NCBI GenBank assembly: GCA_003508005.1
Contig: DNUE01000075.1
Coordinates: 20,567 to 84,566 of the forward strand
Source of the DNA: Desulfobulbaceae bacterium
GTDB lineage: Bacteria; Desulfobacterota; Desulfobulbia; Desulfobulbales; Desulfobulbaceae
Direction: 5' to 3'
Length of the DNA: 64,000 nucleotides
The notes under the pieces were generated by a model. The model did not search any database, had not been told where the DNA came from, and worked only from the letters and a program-made list of their open reading frames with translations. Shown here piece after piece: positions 52,524 through 61,864 of this stretch (the stretch's first letter is position 1; every line of letters starts with the position of its first letter). The translations under genes and the position numbers were made by a program.

Positions 52524-55130
52524 ATGAACACATTGAAGAAGCGGACCGGCCGCCTTGCCGGCCTAGCTCTGGCGGCGTTGCTTGTCCTGCCGGGCCTGGC
52601 CTCGGCTGCAACCTACTATGTCAGCACCACGGGCAATGACGCTGCCAACGGCCTCACTCCCGCCACAGCCTGGAAGACCATTACCCATGCAGCGGCAACC
52701 GTTCCGGCCGGCAGCGCGGGCGCGCCCAACGTGATCTCGGTCGCGGCCGGCACCTATGACAACACCACCAACGGCGAGACCTTTCCCATCACTTTCACCA
52801 GGAACTATGTCAGCCTGACCGGGGCAGGGGCAGCCACCACCGCCATTGACCCTGAAGAAATCAATACCAGCGACGCCTTGCATGTCGATGCCACCGGTTT
52901 TTCCGTCTCCGGCTTTACCTTCCAGAACACGTCCGACGCTGACGCCATCGTTATCACCGAGGGAGGATTTACCATCTCCAACAACGTCTTTGACACAACG
53001 GTCAATGATGGGGTGAGCTTTTACCGGCCGAGCGAAACAGACCGCACGACGAGCATCTCCTTTGCCGATATGGCCATCACCAACAACACCTTCAAGACCA
53101 GGCAGAACGGCGTCTACGTCTCTCTTGAAATTGATTTTGATGAAACCGTCACCGGCCTCACCGCTTCCTTCGGCAACTTCACCATTTCCGGCAACACCTT
53201 CCCGCTCACAAGCGGCGACGGCATCTATATCAGCAACCTCTTCTCCCCACAAGATATCACCAACGGGACCGTCACGGCCGGCAACCTTACCGTCACCGGC
53301 AACACGGTAACCGGAGGCGATAGCGGGATCTATTTCTACAGCTATGTGTACTACATGGAGAATACCCAGGTGACGGTGGGCAATGTGGTCGTAAACAACA
53401 ACACCTGCACCAACCAGTCCTCCTACGGCATCAATCTCTATAACTGGGAATTTCAGTATTTCTACGGAACCACCAATGCCGTTTTAGGCAACTTCACGGT
53501 ATCCGGCAACACGGTGCAGGCAACGGATTACGCCACCTACCCCAGCACCGAAGGAATTTACTTAGACTATATGGATTACCTTGCTGAACTGTACGATGAG
53601 ACAACCATGACCACCGGCTCCATCAGCGTGACCAACAACACCGTTGACGTAGACGAGTACGGCATCTACTTCTATTCCTATGGCGTCTTCTATATAGGGG
53701 AATCTGGAGAATTGGATTCGGTGTCCGTCACCACCGGTAATCGAACCATCTCCGGCAACACGATCAACAGCAATGAATACTATGGCCTGTACATTGACCT
53801 CGCCTACATCGGCTATGATATGTACGGCACCTCCGCCGTGAACTATGGAAATTTCACCATCAGCAACAACACGATCACCTCGGACGACGAAGCGCTCTAT
53901 TTCGAGTGGTACGAAGGGGGGATCTACATGTACGAAAACTCCAGCGCCTCCATCGGCTCCCTTACCATCAGCGGCAACACCCTGACCAGCTCGAATGCCG
54001 ATGCCTTCGAATTTTATAATTATTATGGCGGGTATGACATGTACTTGAATTCGGCGGTGACGTACGGGCCGACCAGCATCACCAACAACACCCTGACCGC
54101 CGGCAGCGGCTACGATGGCATGTATTTCTATTTTTATGAAACAGCCTATATTATGAATGACAATGCCTCATTTGCCATGGGCAACTTCACCATTGACAAC
54201 AATACAATCAACGCGCCCGGCGGTGATGGAATCTATGTTCAGTATTTCGACTATACTGTAGGGGCCTACCTGGAGGACAATGCCAACGCCACCCTCCCCA
54301 AATGGATCTTCACCGGCAACACCATCGACGTGACCGGCGGAACCTACGGCATCTCCATTAATTACGACGACACCAGCTATTCCTTCACCGGCACGCCGAC
54401 CCTGACCACGGGTGACATAGAGATCGGCAACAACACCATTGGTCCGGCCTACACGGGCATTGATGTCTATCTTGCCACTCTTTCCTCTGAAGCGAGTGCA
54501 GGGGTCACTATCGGTAAGCTGAACATCCACGACAATACCCTGTCCAATATTTCCGACTACGGCATTTATGTCTATTACCATAACGCCAACAACGATCCGG
54601 GCACGGCCACCCTGACCGTCGGCGCGCCCACCATCAGCGGCAACACTATCAGCGGCACGTCGACCAGCAGCGGCATCTACCTGGATGTAGTAAAGAAAAC
54701 CGCGGGCATCACCTTCGGCATGCCGACAATCTTCGGCAACACCGTCTCCGGCTTCGACCACGGTATTTTCTTGGAGGATCTCGCAGAGGCCACGCTCAAG
54801 TGCAACTTTCTGGAGAACAACACCCTGGTTGGCATGCGCTTCAACACGGCGGGCACCAACTTTGTTGTCAACTTCAACTCCCTGGTGGGCAATTCGGTTG
54901 GTCTGTCCGTGGATGATGGCAATGCCGCGGTGATCAATGCCGAGAAAAACTGGTGGGGCGACAAGCTCGGGCCCGTGGCCTGCGCCTCCTGCAACGGAGT
55001 GGATCCAGGCAACGCAGGCACCGTCGACTTTACCCCGTGGCTGACCTCCCAACCGGACAAAGACCGCTGCGGCCTCGAGTTCCCGTGGATCCTCTTCGTG
55101 CCGGCCACCACCGGCATGGGCACCAAATAA
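52524..55130 (+). CDS. Secreted right-handed beta-helix protein, tyrosine-rich
   Basis: The 868-residue protein starts with a Sec signal (LAGLALAALLVLPGLASA, cleavage near AATYYV) and a DUF1565-like opening (YYVSTTGNDAANGLTPATAW). It continues with about a dozen coils of a right-handed parallel beta helix. Each coil ends in a GNxTISxNTx unit (GNFTISGNTF, GSLTISGNTL, GNFTIDNNTI), and between them lie unusual Tyr-rich inserts such as YNYYGGYDMYL and YFYFYETAYIM. The C-terminus has four cysteines (KCNFLEN, CASC) and the NWWGDKLGPV motif common in secreted beta-helix proteins. No catalytic site is visible. The start at 52524 follows GAGGGAAAAG. A surface or matrix protein is likely. Confidence 0.85.
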   Translation: MNTLKKRTGRLAGLALAALLVLPGLASAATYYVSTTGNDAANGLTPATAWKTITHAAATVPAGSAGAPNVISVAAGTYDNTTNGETFPITFTRNYVSLTGAGAATTAIDPEEINTSDALHVDATGFSVSGFTFQNTSDADAIVITEGGFTISNNVFDTTVNDGVSFYRPSETDRTTSISFADMAITNNTFKTRQNGVYVSLEIDFDETVTGLTASFGNFTISGNTFPLTSGDGIYISNLFSPQDITNGTVTAGNLTVTGNTVTGGDSGIYFYSYVYYMENTQVTVGNVVVNNNTCTNQSSYGINLYNWEFQYFYGTTNAVLGNFTVSGNTVQATDYATYPSTEGIYLDYMDYLAELYDETTMTTGSISVTNNTVDVDEYGIYFYSYGVFYIGESGELDSVSVTTGNRTISGNTINSNEYYGLYIDLAYIGYDMYGTSAVNYGNFTISNNTITSDDEALYFEWYEGGIYMYENSSASIGSLTISGNTLTSSNADAFEFYNYYGGYDMYLNSAVTYGPTSITNNTLTAGSGYDGMYFYFYETAYIMNDNASFAMGNFTIDNNTINAPGGDGIYVQYFDYTVGAYLEDNANATLPKWIFTGNTIDVTGGTYGISINYDDTSYSFTGTPTLTTGDIEIGNNTIGPAYTGIDVYLATLSSEASAGVTIGKLNIHDNTLSNISDYGIYVYYHNANNDPGTATLTVGAPTISGNTISGTSTSSGIYLDVVKKTAGITFGMPTIFGNTVSGFDHGIFLEDLAEATLKCNFLENNTLVGMRFNTAGTNFVVNFNSLVGNSVGLSVDDGNAAVINAEKNWWGDKLGPVACASCNGVDPGNAGTVDFTPWLTSQPDKDRCGLEFPWILFVPATTGMGTK

Positions 55131-55163
55131 GCAGGGCACAGCCCGCTTAACCCGCAACACATG

Positions 55164-55200
55164 GAAGGGGGGATCGCGATGGCGATCCTCCCTTTCTTTT
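55164..55200 (+). terminator. Rho-independent terminator of the beta-helix gene
   Basis: A 13 bp stem with one G-U pair (55164-55176 with 55181-55193) closes a GATG loop and is followed by TTTCTTTTC. It lies 34 bases after the stop codon at 55130. This is the clearest intrinsic terminator in the window. Confidence 0.85.
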
Positions 55201-55383
55201 CTGGAGGAGACTCCGGCGGCCCGGTTGTTTTTTTTGCCGGCAGCGCTACGGCTTCTCATCTCTCCGGCAAAGGCGGCCTCACGGCAAATCCCTGAAATAA
55301 CCCTGCCGGCCCCCCCCTCATCCGCTTTTCCTTGATTGAGCAGCTAAAATCTGATAATTGGAGTAAAAAATTTCTGCACAGCC

Positions 55384-57492
55384 ATGAACAAACGTTTCCG
55401 CCATATCCTCTTCGCCCTGCCGTTCTTCCTGCCCGCCGCCTGGCGGCTTCTCCAGGAGGGGTCCGCCCAGCCGGTCGGGCTGCTGTCCGATCTCGCCGTG
55501 GGGCTTACGGCATTGCTCCTTGCCCTGCTCAGCCCTTTCTGGCTCCGCCTGCCCCTGGTACTCGCCTGGGCCCTGTTTCAGGCGGCGTCGCTCGAGCTCT
55601 ATGCGGCAATCCACCGCCTGCCATGCTGGCAGGATATCCAGTATCTTGCCGACCCCGCCTTCCTCGGCAACACCACCGCCGGCCTGCACCTTTCCTCGCC
55701 ATGGCTCGTCGGCGTCATCCTCGCTGCCGCGGCGGTTGCCTGCCTGCTTCCCATCCAGCGGCCCCGGGCCGGATACCTGGGCAAAGGGTTCGCCCTCGGC
55801 CTGGCCCTTCTGCTCGCTCACGCTTTCCTCAATGCCGACGCCAAGGAACAGAGCCTGGCCGCACGCTACAACCCCCTGCAGCGTTTCCTCGCCGATGCCC
55901 TGGCAACTCCCCTGCGCGCGGAGCAGAAGCCTGTCCGAATCGCCGAGCTTCCCCTTGGTCTCAGGCAGGTCGACCTGAGCGGAGAGCCCCTCATTCCTCA
56001 GGGAGGAGCGAAAAACGTCCTCATCGTGGTCATGGAAGGGATTCCCGGACTCTATCACCCCGAGATCCGGGAGGCCATGGGCGTGGATCCCGGCCCCCCG
56101 GAAATGCGGGAACTGTCCGAACAGACCCGGGACGGCATGCTCCTTCCCGACTTCGTCGCGCACAGCCACCAGACGATCCGCGGGCTGTACTCCATTCTTT
56201 GCGGCGATCTCAGCGAACTCTCTTTCAGGACCTCCAAGGCCATCGACCTGCTGGAACTTCCCGCCCGGGCCCAGGAATGCCTGCCGGCCCGGATGGCCGC
56301 CAACGGCTGGGACACTCACTTTCTCCAGGGAGCCGGCCTGGTCTTCATGAGCAAGGACCGGGTGATGCCGAACATCGGCTTCCAGGAGGTCCACGGCGAC
56401 GAATGGTTTGCCGACCCGGGCGAGGACTCCTTCGAATGGGGGGTGACCGATGCCGCCTTCTTCCAGGGGGCCAGGCACTACATCTCCGGGCTGCAGGCGA
56501 ACAAGCGGCCCTGGCTGCTGACCCTGCTGACCGTGGGGACGCATCAGCCCTATTCCGTGCCCGATGAGGTCGCCGACCAATATCCGTCCCGGAAGGAGGC
56601 GGCCGTCGCCATGCTTGACAGGGCGGTCTCCGGATTCATCAATGACTTGCGGCGGGACGGGGTGCTCGATGACACCCTTTTGCTTCTCACCTCGGACGAA
56701 TCCCACGGGCACGAGCTTGCTGAATGGGTGTGCAGCTGGGGGATCGGGATTGTCCTCGCCCCGGAGCGGGAACGGCTGCCGCGCATGCACGGGGACACCT
56801 TTGCCCTGATGGACATCACCGCCTCGGTTCTCGATTATTTCCAGCTGGACATCCCTGCCTCGGTCATCGGCAGGAGTTTTTTCCGGGACTACGCCGAGCC
56901 CAGGGAAATGGTCGCCTACACGGCGGGCAAGCTCAGGTGGCATACCAGCGGGGACCTGCTCTACGAATGCACCCCTGAAGACGGCTGCCTGGTGGGCAGG
57001 GCCAAAAGCCTGCTGGGGTTCCCGCCCGAAGCCCTCGCCGAGGACAGGGAGAACCGCGCCCCATGGCTTTTCGCCGCGGCCGCCGCCCTTGACAACAAGC
57101 TGATAACCGGCGGAGGAGGCCGGCTGCTGCAATTCGCCGACGGGCAAATCCGCAACCTGCCGGAACGGATGAGAAACGAGTGGGCGGACAACCTGGTTGG
57201 CGCCCAGTACCTCGATTTTCCGTCAAACTCGAAAGTCAGGGTGTCTATCCGGGTCAGGGCGATCGAAGCCCAGGAACAGGGGCTGCAGTTGAAGCTATCG
57301 CTGCGCCAGTGGGAAAACCCGGTGACCGATATCTCCTTTTCCGACTTTCCCCTTCTCTTTGCCGGCGAGGAGTCGTACATTGAGTTCGAGTTTGACAATC
57401 CCCAGGTCAGGGAGGCCTTCTCCTTCCACCTGACCGGCGAGGGGATACAGTCCGCAATCCAGATTGACGAGTTCAACGTCACCGTCCTGTAG
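55384..57492 (+). CDS. LTA synthase/OpgB-like sulfatase-family phosphoglycerol transferase
   Basis: This 702-residue protein has an N-terminal membrane domain of about five helices (to residue 150) and a large periplasmic sulfatase-fold catalytic domain. Catalytic-site elements are NVLIVVMEGIPG near 210, a nucleophile threonine in HSHQTIRGLYSILCGD near 262, and the metal-binding LLLLTSDESHGHELAEW near 437. The last 180 residues form a beta-rich tail. In Gram-negatives, relatives transfer phosphoglycerol from phosphatidylglycerol to periplasmic glucans or surface glycans, releasing diacylglycerol. The diacylglycerol kinase gene directly downstream fits recycling of that product. Confidence 0.85.
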   Translation: MNKRFRHILFALPFFLPAAWRLLQEGSAQPVGLLSDLAVGLTALLLALLSPFWLRLPLVLAWALFQAASLELYAAIHRLPCWQDIQYLADPAFLGNTTAGLHLSSPWLVGVILAAAAVACLLPIQRPRAGYLGKGFALGLALLLAHAFLNADAKEQSLAARYNPLQRFLADALATPLRAEQKPVRIAELPLGLRQVDLSGEPLIPQGGAKNVLIVVMEGIPGLYHPEIREAMGVDPGPPEMRELSEQTRDGMLLPDFVAHSHQTIRGLYSILCGDLSELSFRTSKAIDLLELPARAQECLPARMAANGWDTHFLQGAGLVFMSKDRVMPNIGFQEVHGDEWFADPGEDSFEWGVTDAAFFQGARHYISGLQANKRPWLLTLLTVGTHQPYSVPDEVADQYPSRKEAAVAMLDRAVSGFINDLRRDGVLDDTLLLLTSDESHGHELAEWVCSWGIGIVLAPERERLPRMHGDTFALMDITASVLDYFQLDIPASVIGRSFFRDYAEPREMVAYTAGKLRWHTSGDLLYECTPEDGCLVGRAKSLLGFPPEALAEDRENRAPWLFAAAAALDNKLITGGGGRLLQFADGQIRNLPERMRNEWADNLVGAQYLDFPSNSKVRVSIRVRAIEAQEQGLQLKLSLRQWENPVTDISFSDFPLLFAGEESYIEFEFDNPQVREAFSFHLTGEGIQSAIQIDEFNVTVL

Positions 57493-57562
57493 ATGACTGG
57501 TCGATTGCTCGTGATGAAGGCGCAGGGCTGCGGGCAGGAGAAAACGCGAGGAGGTGGCGGCG

Positions 57563-57937
57563 ATGGAATCCAAGGCAAGCGGACAGGGGCTGATGAGGAT
57601 ATGGCGGGCGTTCGGCTGGTCCATGTCCGGACTGCGGGCGGCGCTGCAGAACGAGGCCGCCTTCCGACAGGAGGCGGCTCTGTGCGCGGTGCTGGCGCCA
57701 ATCGCCCTGTGGCTTGGCGGCTCCGGCGTGGAACGCGCGCTCCTCGTGGGCAGCCTGGCCCTGGTGCTGGTCGCCGAACTGCTGAACAGCGCGGTCGAAG
57801 CGGTGGTCGACCGGATCGGCCTTGAGCACCACGAACTCTCGGGCCGGGCCAAGGATATCGGCTCGGCCGCCGTCTTCATCAGCCTCGTCAACGTCCTTGC
57901 GGTGTGGCTCCTGGTATTGCTCCCCCGCTGGTGGTGA
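57563..57937 (+). CDS. dgkA: Diacylglycerol kinase DgkA
   Basis: This 124-residue integral membrane kinase phosphorylates diacylglycerol to phosphatidate. It has an amphipathic start (LMRIWRAFGWSMSGLRAALQ), the family motif NEAAFRQEA near residue 31, AELLNSAVEAVVDRI near 75 with the catalytic Glu, and HELSGRAKDIGSAAVF near 95. Three transmembrane helices can be drawn. The ATG at 57563 is favoured by GAGGAGG seven bases earlier; a GTG at 57554 is also open. It follows the LtaS-like gene by 70 bases, matching the known DAG-recycling partnership. Confidence 0.95.
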   Translation: MESKASGQGLMRIWRAFGWSMSGLRAALQNEAAFRQEAALCAVLAPIALWLGGSGVERALLVGSLALVLVAELLNSAVEAVVDRIGLEHHELSGRAKDIGSAAVFISLVNVLAVWLLVLLPRWW

Positions 57938-57976
57938 AGGCCTGCCGCCCTATTCAGGTCCGCTATACCCCCAAGC

Positions 57977-58645
57977 CTACCTTTTCTTTCTCAGCAACAG
58001 GGAATTGACCGGGGCAATACCCGGGGTAATACCCGGTGGTTGCCCGCCGCATCCCTCCGATTCGTACTCGTCACCCATATACGTCCAGCGGCCGGCATCG
58101 GCAGAGTCCGAATAGTTATCGTCCCTCCCGTCCAATGCTATTACAGAGATCTCTCCCTCCAACAAACAGTGCACCTGTAAATCAGCCCATTTTATGGTCG
58201 ATGTACCATCACCATATTGATCAATAATTGCTGCATACAGGGGCTCTTCCCTGTAATTTTCAATATCTTCAATCGGCGTATTCACATATATGGCAAAATC
58301 CGCATCCCGCGTCCTATTCACAGATTGCTTATAGCTTGCTTCATGCTTATACCATCCAGTCCTGGGAATTTGAACACGCCAGTACGCAGTTCCATGCCGC
58401 TTCATCCGCCCTTCCCATTGACTTAAATAGCGAGATTTCCCGTTAATCATGTAAGGACGTTCACTCGTGCGCCATGAATCACCAATGTCAATATATGATC
58501 CCTCAGCCAGGTCGACATTATTTCGATGTGTTTCATTATCGACTATCTTGATATCCCATGGAGTTGCATGGGATATCTTTGCCGCACAGCAACTCCAAGC
58601 AAGTGACATCAATAAAAAGGAATGAATGATTATTGTATTTTTCAT
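57977..58645 (-). CDS. Secreted protein with golvesin/xanthan-lyase-like C-terminal domain
   Basis: The 222-residue product has a signal peptide (NTIIIHSFLLMSLAWSCCAA, with a possible lipoprotein cysteine). Its domain resembles the golvesin or Xly-type carbohydrate/cell-surface module: KIVDNETHRNNVDLAEGSYI, GDSWRTSERPYM, AYWRVQIPRTGWYKHEASYK and SVNRTRDADFAIYVN follow its usual order. Similarity is judged by eye, so the family call is tentative. The gene is more AT-rich than its neighbours, suggesting recent acquisition. It ends in LLLRKKR without a membrane segment. Transcription probably starts upstream of the DUF6600 gene or from an unseen promoter. Confidence 0.6.
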   Translation of the reverse strand: MKNTIIIHSFLLMSLAWSCCAAKISHATPWDIKIVDNETHRNNVDLAEGSYIDIGDSWRTSERPYMINGKSRYLSQWEGRMKRHGTAYWRVQIPRTGWYKHEASYKQSVNRTRDADFAIYVNTPIEDIENYREEPLYAAIIDQYGDGTSTIKWADLQVHCLLEGEISVIALDGRDDNYSDSADAGRWTYMGDEYESEGCGGQPPGITPGIAPVNSLLLRKKR

Positions 58646-58691
58646 GAATTACCACCTATTCAATACTCATCGGGGGATCATCTTTCTTTGC

Positions 58692-61022
58692 CTATCGCCC
58701 CTGTCCTCCCCCCTTCCCTTGATTCTGGAAATTCTGGGGGCACTTGGCCGGATTGAGCTGATCCCTCTGACCGGGACCGCATTGCGGCGGCTCCGGCTGC
58801 GAGCGCTGGGCCTGCGGCTGCGGTGCGCTCTGCTTTTGCGGTGCGGCCTGCGGCTGGGTCTGCAGCTCGCGCTGCCTCTGCGGTTCGGCCTGCGTCCGCG
58901 GGGCCCGCTGCATCGGCTGCACCGGCTGGACCTGTTTATTTTCCATTCGCATTTCTCGGTTCAACTCGGCGCCTCCCATGGGCTGAGACTGGAACTCCCG
59001 CTGTTTCTGCGGCATTGGCTGGGGCTGGGTGGCGCGCTGCTTCGGCTGGGCCGGCTGGCTCTGCCCCCCTTCCCTCCGCAACTCACGGCTCTGCTCAGGT
59101 CCACCCGACGGCTGGGGTGGTGCTACCGGATGGATCTCCTTCCCTTCCTTGCGCATCCCATAGCCCTGCTCGCCACCTCCCGCAGGCTGGGGAGTTCGCT
59201 GCTTCGGCTGCGCCGGCTGGACCTGCGCGCCTTCCCTGCCTGTCACCCGGCCCTGTCCTGGTTCCATCGGCTGGGTCTGCAGTTCGCGCTGTCTCTGCGG
59301 AGCCGACTGCGGCTGCAGCACATGCCGATCCTGCTGCACAGGCTGGGTCTGCCTGGTCTTCTCGTCGGCCTTCCTTCCTGGCTCGAGGGGGGGCATGGTT
59401 TTCCTCTGCTGCTCCGGCAGAATCTGTCCCTTTCCTCCTGTTTCCTTGCGGATGTATTCATTTTTGGGCGGCTGGGACTGCGGCTCAGGCGGCGCCATCT
59501 GCACCGGCCTCCTTTCTAATCCAGTTTGCCGTTTCCCCTCAGGGGTTCGGGGTTTTTCCTGCAGGCCGGGCTGAATCTTCTCCAGGCTTGGTTTTCCCTT
59601 CCCCGTTATCCGCGGCGTATCCGCTGTTTTGATTGGCAGGTTTGCCGGTTTCGTGCCCGGGTTGAAAACGGATTCGTGCTGAGTTCGCTTCAGCGGCCGC
59701 ATTTTTGTCATTTCCGCCACCGGCTGCACTCTGACCTTCTGCGGTGGAAGCTTTTCCTTCGGAATCTCGCGGTCCGACAGGAACAGGTTTTTCTTCTCGG
59801 GCTTGACGTCAGGGGGACCGGGGCTCAAATGATTCCGGTGAAATACCCTTTCCTGAATGTCATTATGGTCGAGTTCCACATACTTGGGCGTTCTTCTGTG
59901 AAACGAGTCGTGCTCGACAACGATCGGCCCGTTGTGAACATTGACGTTGCGGTACACATTCGTGTAGTGGATCTCGTTGATATTCACATTGGTGATGTTG
60001 ACGCTGTACTGGCCGTAATAGCCCCGGCCGTAATAGATTTCGCGGGGCGCGAGCGGCACCCATCCCACATAATTGCCGGTCCTGCTCCAACCCACATAAC
60101 CCGGGCCCCAGAAAACAGAACCCCGGGGAGGCGGCACCCAGAACCAGCCTATGCCATGGGTAAAAGCCCACCTGCCGTAATGATAGGGGGCCCATCCCCA
60201 CGGCTCGTAAGGGAGCCAGATGTAATCACCGTACCGCCATATCCACCGGCCATGCCGGTATGGGCTCCAACCGCCGCTGATATAGGTTCGCGGCGTCCAG
60301 ACATAGCCGTATTCATGGACATTCACCCAGTTGCCGTGGCTGTCGAAATCGGAGTAATAGGTCCTGAGTTCGGAGGGCAGATAGCGCACGCTCTGCGAAC
60401 TGCTGACATTGTACAGCCGCTCGTCCCGTGCCTGATTCCACCTTTCCCAATCATCGAGATAGCCGATTGAGGCGATTTCGCCGTTGGTATCCGGCCCCAG
60501 GGAGACCATATTGCCGGCGTTGACCCTTGTCTCGCCGATCCGGTTTTCCGTTTCAACGTACCCCTTGTAGACCGCCACATCGGTGTAATATTCCAACAGG
60601 CCGAGACTGAATATCGCCCTGGCAAAAGCCTGGGTCGAGGCATCGGGGGTATCGACCTGGATGACGCTGCCCTGCGGCGCATCATAATATATGTAGGCCT
60701 TGCCCTGGGACAGATAAAACTGCGATGAATCCTGATCCATCGACAGGATCTGAAGCGCTGTTCCTTCATCGAGCCTGATGTAGGTTCCGGTGTTCAGCTG
60801 TAGTTCGGCCCTGCCCCCCTGCGGCACCCATACCTCATCACCCACGTCAAGCGGGGTATTGATTGCGGCATAACCCCAGTCGCCCGCCTCCGGCGTCTTA
60901 ATCTGGAGCTCGGTTTCGATGAGGCTGATACGCATGTAACCGAGAGCTGCCGACGCGGTGAAGGCGTAAGCCTGCACAATACCCAGCACGGCGACCATCA
61001 TCAATTTCTTCAATATATTCAT
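58692..61022 (-). CDS. FecR-like/DUF6600 protein with Gln/Pro-rich repeat tail
   Basis: This 776-residue protein has a Sec signal (LMMVAVLGIVQAYAFTASAA). A FecR-like domain (LDVGDEVWVPQGGRAELQLN, YIRLDEGTALQI, YYDAPQGSVIQVDTP, VNAGNMVSLG) covers about residues 30-180. A DUF6600-type segment dense in Trp and Tyr follows (YVWTPRTYISGGWSPYRHGR, WGWAPYHYGRWAF, GWVPLAPREIYYGRGYYGQY) to about 370. The last 350 residues are low-complexity, with repeats of about 25 residues built from QPAQPKQR and PQKQREFQ/QRQRELQTQP. The start at 61022 begins the signal; 13 more upstream codons are open but unlikely. Proteins of this kind are exported, and their function is unknown. Confidence 0.8.
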   Translation of the reverse strand: MNILKKLMMVAVLGIVQAYAFTASAALGYMRISLIETELQIKTPEAGDWGYAAINTPLDVGDEVWVPQGGRAELQLNTGTYIRLDEGTALQILSMDQDSSQFYLSQGKAYIYYDAPQGSVIQVDTPDASTQAFARAIFSLGLLEYYTDVAVYKGYVETENRIGETRVNAGNMVSLGPDTNGEIASIGYLDDWERWNQARDERLYNVSSSQSVRYLPSELRTYYSDFDSHGNWVNVHEYGYVWTPRTYISGGWSPYRHGRWIWRYGDYIWLPYEPWGWAPYHYGRWAFTHGIGWFWVPPPRGSVFWGPGYVGWSRTGNYVGWVPLAPREIYYGRGYYGQYSVNITNVNINEIHYTNVYRNVNVHNGPIVVEHDSFHRRTPKYVELDHNDIQERVFHRNHLSPGPPDVKPEKKNLFLSDREIPKEKLPPQKVRVQPVAEMTKMRPLKRTQHESVFNPGTKPANLPIKTADTPRITGKGKPSLEKIQPGLQEKPRTPEGKRQTGLERRPVQMAPPEPQSQPPKNEYIRKETGGKGQILPEQQRKTMPPLEPGRKADEKTRQTQPVQQDRHVLQPQSAPQRQRELQTQPMEPGQGRVTGREGAQVQPAQPKQRTPQPAGGGEQGYGMRKEGKEIHPVAPPQPSGGPEQSRELRREGGQSQPAQPKQRATQPQPMPQKQREFQSQPMGGAELNREMRMENKQVQPVQPMQRAPRTQAEPQRQRELQTQPQAAPQKQSAPQPQAQRSQPEPPQCGPGQRDQLNPAKCPQNFQNQGKGGGQGR

Positions 61023-61238
61023 TTGGATACTCCCTTGATACCCTCTGGCCGAAAATGACATGATGAATAACTTGCCTTTTCAGGAGGCCCTGCCGGACAG
61101 GTCAATGCCCAAAACTGCTGCTGCCTGGCATTTCTGATTGAATATAATAATCATCATCCATGCAGTCGAAAAGAAATTTCATCTCTTTTCGTCGGGTGCC
61201 TTTTGCCCACCCAGGATTTCTGTTATCCCGCGCCGGGC

Positions 61239-61817
61239 TTACCCTTTTTGCGCGGCGATCTCCTCGTAGAAATCCCGACCGGCGACGTCGTTGATCACCA
61301 CTGCGGGAAAATCGCAGACCTCGAAGCGAAACATGGCCTCCGGGCCGGCATCCTCAAAGGCCACCAGATCCACGGCCTTGATGCACTGGGAAAGCAGGGC
61401 GCCGGCGCCGCCGAAGGCGGCAAAATACACTGCCCCGTGCTGCCGCATGGCCTCCCTGACCGGCAGGGACCTGGCCCCCTTGCCCAGGGTGGCCTTCAGG
61501 CCGAGATCCAAAAGCCTGGGCGTGTAGGCATCCATCCGGTAGCTGGTCGTGGGGCCGGCGGCGCCGATCACCCGGCCCGGTCGGGGCGGGCTGGGCCCGA
61601 CATAGTAGAGAAGCTGGCCGCGCAGGTCCACCGGCAGTTCGCGTCCCTCATCAAGCAGGGCGCAAAGTCGGCGGTGGGTCTGATCCCGGCCGGTGTACAG
61701 GGTCCCGGTAAGGAAAATCAGGTCACCCGCGCGCAGTTCGGCCGCGGCATCGTCGGCAAGGGGCAGGGTGACAGGCTTGAAGTCGGCAAAATCGATGGGA
61801 GCGCGGAGAAGGGACAT
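61239..61817 (-). CDS. Class I fumarate hydratase, beta (C-terminal) subunit
   Basis: The 192-residue protein corresponds to the C-terminal half of Fe-S fumarases. It has AGDLIFLTGTLYTGRDQTHR near residue 30, YYVGPSPPRPGRVIGAAGPT near 70 with the GPTTSYRMD substrate loop, and AVYFAAFGGAGALLSQCIKA near 130. With the alpha subunit it interconverts fumarate and malate using a 4Fe-4S cluster. Separate subunits are usual in anaerobes. The paired alpha-subunit gene lies upstream, separated by a 114-base interspersed-repeat-containing gap. Confidence 0.93.
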   Translation of the reverse strand: MSLLRAPIDFADFKPVTLPLADDAAAELRAGDLIFLTGTLYTGRDQTHRRLCALLDEGRELPVDLRGQLLYYVGPSPPRPGRVIGAAGPTTSYRMDAYTPRLLDLGLKATLGKGARSLPVREAMRQHGAVYFAAFGGAGALLSQCIKAVDLVAFEDAGPEAMFRFEVCDFPAVVINDVAGRDFYEEIAAQKG

Positions 61818-61864
61818 GATGGACCTGCTTTTGAGATGAAAGTTTCAGTTTAAAGGTGTTGAGA

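Noticed and set aside
52700..54800. Repeated similar blocks suggesting a CRISPR-like array
   Set aside because: They are degenerate codon-level repeats of a beta-helix protein with continuous frame; unit lengths vary and no unique spacers exist.
59000..59450. Nucleotide repeats in minus-strand sequence
   Set aside because: They encode the Q/P-rich protein tail; treated as protein repeats, not as a separate DNA element.
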